From Gammaproteobacteria bacterium RIFOXYD12_FULL_61_37 (GTDB lineage Bacteria > Pseudomonadota > Gammaproteobacteria > Chromatiales > Chromatiaceae), in assembly GCA_001801995.1 (NCBI GenBank), contig MGZB01000001.1:1-64000 (forward strand): a DNA stretch of 64,000 nucleotides. The letters are read 5' to 3'. The first letter of the stretch is position 1. Each line of letters opens with the position of its first letter. This document shows positions 57,986 to 64,000 of this stretch, one piece after another. The notes beneath the pieces are model-generated. The model made no database searches. It was not told the DNA's origin and saw nothing but the letters and a program-made list of their open reading frames with translations. The translations under genes were made by a program, and so were the position numbers.

Positions 57986-58089
57986 GGGCGGAGATATGCC
58001 AGAAACGCAGCCTCTTAACAAGGCGTTTGTTGCGGTGGAAAAAGGAAGGGAGGCATTGCGCCTCCCTGGATCGGAGCAATGGGTGTCCG

Positions 58090-60363
58090 TTATTTCTGGG
58101 CCAAACCCTCCTTGAGGATCTTGGGGGTGACGAAGATCAACAGCTCATTGTTCTCATTGTTATTGGTCTCTTGCTTGAAGAGGCGGCCCAGATAGGGCAG
58201 ATCGCCCAGGACGGGTATCTGGTTTTTCTGATAACTCTTGATCTGTTCGAACACCCCGCCAAGCACCACGGTTTCGCCGTTATTGACCAGAACATTGGTT
58301 TGCACCTCACGGGTGTCAATCGGAGGGACCCCAAGGACCGCCCTGGTGAAGTCTGGATTATCCTTGTTGACCTTCAAATCCATGATGACCTTGTCATCGG
58401 GGGTTATATGGGGGGTAACCTCCAATTGCAGCACGGCTTCCTTGAAAGATACGGTGGTGGCGCCACTGGAGCTTGCCTCCTGGTAGGGTATCTCCACGCC
58501 CTGCTTGATGGTGGCCTTGGTTTGATCGGAAGTGATGACACGGGGACTGGAGATGATCTCGCCCTTGCCCTCTGCCTGCATGGCGCTGAGTTCCAAGCGC
58601 AGCAAATGTGAACCAAGTTTTCCGAGGAAGAAGTTGATGGCGCCGGTCGGTGAAGTGGCCGGCAGATTGACCAACAGTGCTTCGTTGCCGGAATCCGCCG
58701 GGTTCTCAATAAAGGGGCCGTAGGGGTTGGAGTAATCCCCGGCAAGGCCGCCACCATAAGTCAGTCCGTGGTAATGGCTATCACCCTTTCCCTCAAAGCC
58801 GCTCGCACCTAATTTAACCCCGATGTCCTTGGCAAAGTCATCGTTGGCGATGACAACGCGGGACTCGATCAGTACCTGACGCACCGAGATGTCGATATTC
58901 TTAATAAGAAGCCGGACCTCTTCCAGTTTGCTGTCCGTATCCTTGATCAGGAGAGTGTTGGTGCGAGAGTCGAAGGTCACGGATCCACGATCGGACAGGA
59001 GCCTGCTTGAACTGGTCGAGCTGGTGGAAGACGTGGTTGTCGTAGATGAAGTCGAGGTGCTCGTGCTGCCACCCTGATTGAGTAGTGTGGCCACATCCTC
59101 CGCCTTGGCGAAATTCAGCCGTACCCATTCGGTGCGCAGGGGAGCCAGCTCTTCAACCTGTTTCTGTGATTCCAGCTCCAATTTCTCCCGTGCGGCGATT
59201 TCTTCCGTGGGCGCGATCAGAATGACGGTGTCCTTCTGCCGTTTGGAAAGCCCCTTGGTCTTGAGGATGATGTCCAGGGCCTGGTCCCAGGGGACATTTT
59301 GCAGGCGCAGGGTGATGTTGCCGCCGACGGTGTCGCTGACCACCAGGTTGAGGCCGGTAAAGTCGGCCAGCAGTTGCAGCACGGAGCGGACCTCGATGTC
59401 CTGGAAGTTGAGCGAGAGGCGCTCGCCAGTGTAGGTGACTTCGCGGCTCTTGGCCATTTCCGCCTCTGACTTGGTCAGGGGGCGCAGTTCGACCACGTAG
59501 TCGTTGTCCGTCTGGTAGGCCAGGTGCTCGTATTCACCCTTGGCCTGGATGGATATCTGGGCATTCCCGTTGTTGGGCGTGGCTTCGACGGTTTGGGCCG
59601 GGGTCGCAAAGTCAGTGACATCCAATCGACGCATGAGATTGGGCGGTAATTGGGCACCGGCAAAATTGATGACGATGGCCCCGCCCTTCTGCTGCATGTC
59701 GGCGACGATTTTGGGATCGCTCAGGCTGATCAGTAGCCGCCCCTCGCCGGAAGGCCCGCGCCGGAAATCGATGTTTCGGATGCCTCGGCCACCGCCGCCG
59801 CTAAAGGGCGTGGTGGTAGCCGGCTCTTTGTGCATGGCTGTGGTGGTTGCCGCAGCCTTTTGCTTGGCCGGGGCCGCGCGCGGCGCGGGAGCCGGTTTCG
59901 GCGTGGCGGCCGTGGCGGCCGCTACGGTCTCTTGGCTGCCGCCGGAAATGGTGACGATGGCCTCGTTGCCGTTGACCTGGATGTCGTAGGGGGCCGCGCC
60001 GTTCAAATTGACGATCAGCCGGGTGCGCTTGCCAGCCTCCAGCGCCATGATGCTCCGCGCCATGCCGACGCCTATCCCCTGGCTCATTTTGGGTAGTTTG
60101 CTGGAGACATTGTCGAAATCGATGGCCAGACGGGCGGGATTGTCGGTCGTGAAGCTGCTTGGCTTGGGCAAGCCGCCGCTGGCCTTGATCAGGATCTGGA
60201 CCTTCCCTTCGGGCAGCGATGAGAACTCGATCTTTTGAATCTCGACGCCCGCCGCCAGAGCTGGGGCGCCGATCAACAGCGCCAGCAGGCCCAGAATCAT
60301 CGCGGATAACGAAAGGAACCTGTTCATGGTGGTGCTTCCAGGAATGATAAGTGGGATGTTCAT
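58090..60363 (-). CDS. pilQ: Type IV pilus secretin
   Basis: The first ATG (60363) overlaps the pilP stop (ATGA). A second ATG at 60327 is followed at once by a signal peptide (MNRFLSLSAMILGLLALL) and preceded by GGAAG, so either may be used. The up to 757-residue protein has two AMIN domains (about 38-145 and 195-300), an STN domain (LSLNFQDIEVRSVLQLLADF, in part), a Ser/Thr-rich low-complexity stretch (about 425-450) within the N-domains and a C-terminal secretin domain ending in VLGDLPYLGRLF and NELLIFVTPKIL. It forms the outer-membrane channel for pili. Confidence 0.96.
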   Translation of the reverse strand: MNIPLIIPGSTTMNRFLSLSAMILGLLALLIGAPALAAGVEIQKIEFSSLPEGKVQILIKASGGLPKPSSFTTDNPARLAIDFDNVSSKLPKMSQGIGVGMARSIMALEAGKRTRLIVNLNGAAPYDIQVNGNEAIVTISGGSQETVAAATAATPKPAPAPRAAPAKQKAAATTTAMHKEPATTTPFSGGGGRGIRNIDFRRGPSGEGRLLISLSDPKIVADMQQKGGAIVINFAGAQLPPNLMRRLDVTDFATPAQTVEATPNNGNAQISIQAKGEYEHLAYQTDNDYVVELRPLTKSEAEMAKSREVTYTGERLSLNFQDIEVRSVLQLLADFTGLNLVVSDTVGGNITLRLQNVPWDQALDIILKTKGLSKRQKDTVILIAPTEEIAAREKLELESQKQVEELAPLRTEWVRLNFAKAEDVATLLNQGGSTSTSTSSTTTTSSTSSTSSSRLLSDRGSVTFDSRTNTLLIKDTDSKLEEVRLLIKNIDISVRQVLIESRVVIANDDFAKDIGVKLGASGFEGKGDSHYHGLTYGGGLAGDYSNPYGPFIENPADSGNEALLVNLPATSPTGAINFFLGKLGSHLLRLELSAMQAEGKGEIISSPRVITSDQTKATIKQGVEIPYQEASSSGATTVSFKEAVLQLEVTPHITPDDKVIMDLKVNKDNPDFTRAVLGVPPIDTREVQTNVLVNNGETVVLGGVFEQIKSYQKNQIPVLGDLPYLGRLFKQETNNNENNELLIFVTPKILKEGLAQK

Positions 60364-60917
60364 TTGCCTTTCCCCTTGGTGTCGCCGCCCAGGGCCAGGA
60401 CAGCTTGCCGCTCTTGGTAACTACCCTCGCCGTCGGCAACGATTTCGGTTAATTCAACCTTTTCTTCGGAAATGTGCGTGATCTGCCCATTGTTCAGACC
60501 CATGTAATTGCCGGGCTGCACCCGGTGGATGACCCCGTCCTGTGAGAGGACCAACGCCCAGGTTTTTTCCTGTTGTTGCAGGGTTCCCACCATGCGCAGG
60601 GTGTCGAGGGGGAATTGCTCCAGCTCTTCCTTGCGGCGCAGCAGGTCAGGACGGACACCGTCACCCGTGGTCTTGCCCTCGGCGAACTCCTCCGTGCCGA
60701 AGTCGCTACTGAAGGGGTTCCGGCGTCCACGGGCGTTGTAGACAAAGGTCTCTACCTGCTGAATCTGGGGTAGCGGCTCGATGGCCCTGGGTGGGCGCGC
60801 CTTCACCTCGTCTATGTAGCGTTGCAGCTCGTCCAGGTCGCTTTCGAAACAACCGGCAAGCCCGAGCGAAGCGACAAGCGGGGTCATCAACAGGAGCGCG
60901 CGCGAGGGACTGATCAT
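60360..60917 (-). CDS. pilP: Type IV pilus lipoprotein PilP
   Basis: The 185-residue protein has a lipoprotein signal with lipobox LAGC (residue C at about 23), then a disordered segment, FVYNARGRRNPFSSDF and a C-terminal beta domain (LRMVGTLQQQEKTWALVL, VQPGNYMGLNNGQI). Its start overlaps the pilO stop (ATGA). It links the inner-membrane PilNO complex to the secretin. Confidence 0.95.
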   Translation of the reverse strand: MISPSRALLLMTPLVASLGLAGCFESDLDELQRYIDEVKARPPRAIEPLPQIQQVETFVYNARGRRNPFSSDFGTEEFAEGKTTGDGVRPDLLRRKEELEQFPLDTLRMVGTLQQQEKTWALVLSQDGVIHRVQPGNYMGLNNGQITHISEEKVELTEIVADGEGSYQERQAVLALGGDTKGKGK

Positions 60918-61558
60918 TTCTTCTCCCCCTCGGCTCTGGCATCCTGTTTCGCCCTACCTCCTCCATCCGTGGAGTCGTCATCCAGGTAGCGGTATGTCTT
61001 TGCCGTGGCTTCCAGGATTAATTGCCCGCCCGCCTCCTTGCTGGGCGGCGTTATTTTGATGTTGTGCATGGTGACAATGCGTGGAAGGGCCGCCAGGCCG
61101 CTGATGAATTCGCCGAATTCATGATAGCCCCCTTGCACCGCGATCTTGATCGGAAGCTCGGCATAGAATTCCAGCGGGACTTCCGCGCCCGGTTGAAAGA
61201 GATTGAACTCAAGGCCTGCCGCAAGGCCGGTCTGTGAGACATCGACCAGAAGCTCCGCCACCTCGGTCTTGTTCGGCAGTTGCCGGAGCATGGCACCGAA
61301 CGACTGTTTCATGTCTTCCAGTTGCTTCCGGTATTTGTCGAGATTGGCCGCCTTCCCCTGCTTGCCCTCAAGCGAGGTACGTAGCGTATGTTCCTCGTCT
61401 TGAGCCTGCTTGAGTTCGTTCAATTGGGCCTCAAGGTCGAAATAATATCCGCCGATGCCCAGGAAAAGGCTGAGGATCAGGATGGAAAGGAGCTTGACCG
61501 GAAGAGGCCAGGCGCCAACCTGGTTAAAGTCGAGTTCGTTGAGGTCCTGCAAGTTCAT
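60914..61558 (-). CDS. pilO: Type IV pilus inner-membrane protein PilO
   Basis: The 214-residue protein has a cytoplasmic N-terminus (LNELDFNQVGAWPLPVKL), one membrane segment (LLSILILSLFLGIGGYYF), a coiled coil and a periplasmic ferredoxin-like domain (FAVQGGYHEFGEFISGLA-type block reading KIAVQGGYHEFGEF). Its start overlaps the pilN stop. It pairs with PilN in the alignment complex. Confidence 0.95.
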   Translation of the reverse strand: MNLQDLNELDFNQVGAWPLPVKLLSILILSLFLGIGGYYFDLEAQLNELKQAQDEEHTLRTSLEGKQGKAANLDKYRKQLEDMKQSFGAMLRQLPNKTEVAELLVDVSQTGLAAGLEFNLFQPGAEVPLEFYAELPIKIAVQGGYHEFGEFISGLAALPRIVTMHNIKITPPSKEAGGQLILEATAKTYRYLDDDSTDGGGRAKQDARAEGEKK

Positions 61559-62118
61559 TGTGGTTTTTCCTCAGCTTTGGGTGAGGTTTGCTCCATCTTG
61601 AGCGTGAAAATGAAGAGCCCCGTCGTGCTGGCCGCCTCGCTGGCTATCTCTGTCAGGGACGGCTTGGTGAGCCAGGCGGACTTTTCGATCCCTCGCATCA
61701 GGGACGATACGCGCGCATTGGATTGCGCCCTGCCCTTGAGGGTCACAGCGGTGCCTTCCTGGGCCAGCTCCGTCAGATAGGACCCATCCGGCAGGACATT
61801 GATGATCTCGTCGAACAGATGGACGATCTGGGGGCGGCTGGTTTGCAGTTGCTGAATGACCTCCATGCGCGAAATCAGGCTGCTTTTGGTCTTTTCCAGC
61901 TCACGAATCTCTTTGATTTTCTCTTCGAGCAGGGCGATTTCCCGCTTCAGCAGCTCGTTCCGCTCGATTTGATCACCGATCTGTCCCCGGATGATGACGT
62001 GCGTCAGGATGACCAGCAGCAGGGTCAGGGCGATGCCCGCCGCCGCCATGTAGCCGAATTCCAGTTGCCGCTTCTTGCGCAGTTCCTCGCGCCAGGGGAG
62101 TAGGTTGATGCGTGCCAT
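61555..62118 (-). CDS. pilN: Type IV pilus inner-membrane protein PilN
   Basis: The 187-residue protein begins ARINLLPWREELRKKRQ, the segment that binds PilM. One membrane helix follows (AAAGIALTLLLVILTHVII), then a coiled coil and a periplasmic domain (DEIINVLPDGSYLTELAQ). Its start is 1 bp after the pilM stop. Confidence 0.96.
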   Translation of the reverse strand: MARINLLPWREELRKKRQLEFGYMAAAGIALTLLLVILTHVIIRGQIGDQIERNELLKREIALLEEKIKEIRELEKTKSSLISRMEVIQQLQTSRPQIVHLFDEIINVLPDGSYLTELAQEGTAVTLKGRAQSNARVSSLMRGIEKSAWLTKPSLTEIASEAASTTGLFIFTLKMEQTSPKAEEKPQ

Positions 62119-62119
62119 G

Positions 62120-63433
<1,314 letters not shown>

Positions 63434-64000
63434 GTGTTGAGATGGATAGGTAAATTTTTTCTGTGGATGCTTTCGACCGGCTTTCTACTGGCCGTTGCGG
63501 GAGCTGTAGGCGTCTATCTCTACTTTGAGCCCAAGCTGCCGTCGATCGAGATCCTGAAAGATGTTCGCATGCAGGTGCCGCTGAGGATATTCAGTGCCGA
63601 CGGCAAGCTGATGGCCGAGTTTGGGGAGAAGAAGCGGATTCCCCTCAAATACGCAGACATCCCGGATCAACTGGTCAAGGCGTTCCTGGCCGCCGAGGAC
63701 GACCGTTTCTTCGAGCATCCCGGCGTGGATTACCAGGGCATTCTCCGCGCCGCCGGCCTGATGATCCTGACGGGCAAAAAGAGCCAGGGCGGCAGTACCA
63801 TCACCATGCAGGTGGCAAGGAACTTTTTTCTAGGCCGGGAAAAGACCTTCGACCGCAAGCTGACCGAAATCCTCTTGTCGTTCCGCATCGAGCGGGAGCT
63901 TTCCAAGGAAGAGATCCTGGAGCTCTATCTCAATAAGATCTATCTGGGCAACCGGGCCTACGGCATAGGCGCCGCCGCACAGGTCTACTACGGCAAGGAG
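63434..64000 (+). CDS. mrcA: Penicillin-binding protein 1A, N-terminal part (runs off the window)
   Basis: The frame starts with GTG at 63434 (a TTG follows) and remains open to the window end, covering 189 residues. One membrane segment (FFLWMLSTGFLLAVAGAVGV, about 8-30) anchors a glycosyltransferase domain with the catalytic-glutamate motif AAEDDRFFEHPGVD, GGSTITMQVARNFFL, RIERELSKEEILELYLNK and YLGNRAYGIGAAAQVYYGKE. It polymerises and crosslinks peptidoglycan; the transpeptidase part lies outside. Its position divergent from pilM is conserved. Confidence 0.93.
   Translation, partial: MLRWIGKFFLWMLSTGFLLAVAGAVGVYLYFEPKLPSIEILKDVRMQVPLRIFSADGKLMAEFGEKKRIPLKYADIPDQLVKAFLAAEDDRFFEHPGVDYQGILRAAGLMILTGKKSQGGSTITMQVARNFFLGREKTFDRKLTEILLSFRIERELSKEEILELYLNKIYLGNRAYGIGAAAQVYYGKE

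Overview
The window looks like a chromosomal piece of a GC-rich, sulfur-oxidising gammaproteobacterium, probably near the Chromatiales/Thiotrichales grade. The evidence is the conserved gammaproteobacterial block pilMNOPQ-aroK-aroB divergent from ponA, followed by gltB-gltD and hemE, together with a QmoAB-HdrCB gene set of the kind used in dissimilatory sulfur metabolism. No rRNA or tRNA genes and no CRISPR array were seen.

Layout. 1-1.2 kb: an IS630-family element with matching terminal inverted repeats, next to a truncated IS3-family transposase. 1.3-13.5 kb: a 13-repeat Sel1 lipoprotein-like/secreted protein, divergent from a giant (2605 aa) type I-secreted adhesin with a LapA-like retention module, Calx-beta repeats, a VWA domain and RTX repeats, and then a second smaller retention-module protein. 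13.5-19.5 kb: an orphan CheR, a translationally coupled FAD oxidoreductase/MnmM-type methyltransferase pair that may be a split, non-orthologous MnmC, a DUF3108 protein, the Mrp/ApbC iron-sulfur carrier and two small heat-shock proteins behind a sigma-32-like promoter. 19.6-28.4 kb: metG, a cysteine-motif hypothetical, an E1-like ThiF/MoeB protein, a methyltransferase, priA, argS, a 140-bp palindromic MITE-like element and a SPOR-domain protein. 28.4-31.6 kb: feoABC with a Fur-like box and, upstream on the same strand, a hairpin-dense segment ending in an intrinsic terminator (candidate small RNA).

31.8-40.2 kb: an SDR with a replaced catalytic tyrosine, a PAS-GGDEF-EAL protein with a degenerate EAL domain, an ICMT-like membrane methyltransferase, and a two-gene unit encoding a cNMP-cNMP-rhodanese-coiled-coil protein and a coiled-coil/TM/SUMF1-domain protein that share a coiled-coil signature; then a metallophosphoesterase. 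40.4-45.5 kb: qmoA-qmoB-hdrC-hdrB with a clean terminator. 45.6-57.9 kb, all on the minus strand: aroK-aroB, gltB-gltD, a c-type-heme-motif diguanylate cyclase, hemE, a small membrane protein and a 3-hydroxyisobutyrate-dehydrogenase-like enzyme. 58.1-64 kb: pilM-N-O-P-Q with stop/start overlaps, and the 5' end of ponA running off the right edge.

Together the genes point to a surface-attached or biofilm lifestyle (large adhesin, type IV pili, two c-di-GMP enzymes), iron uptake under Fur control, and cytoplasmic electron transfer for sulfur oxidation. All functional names come from recognisable motifs read by eye; no database search was run.
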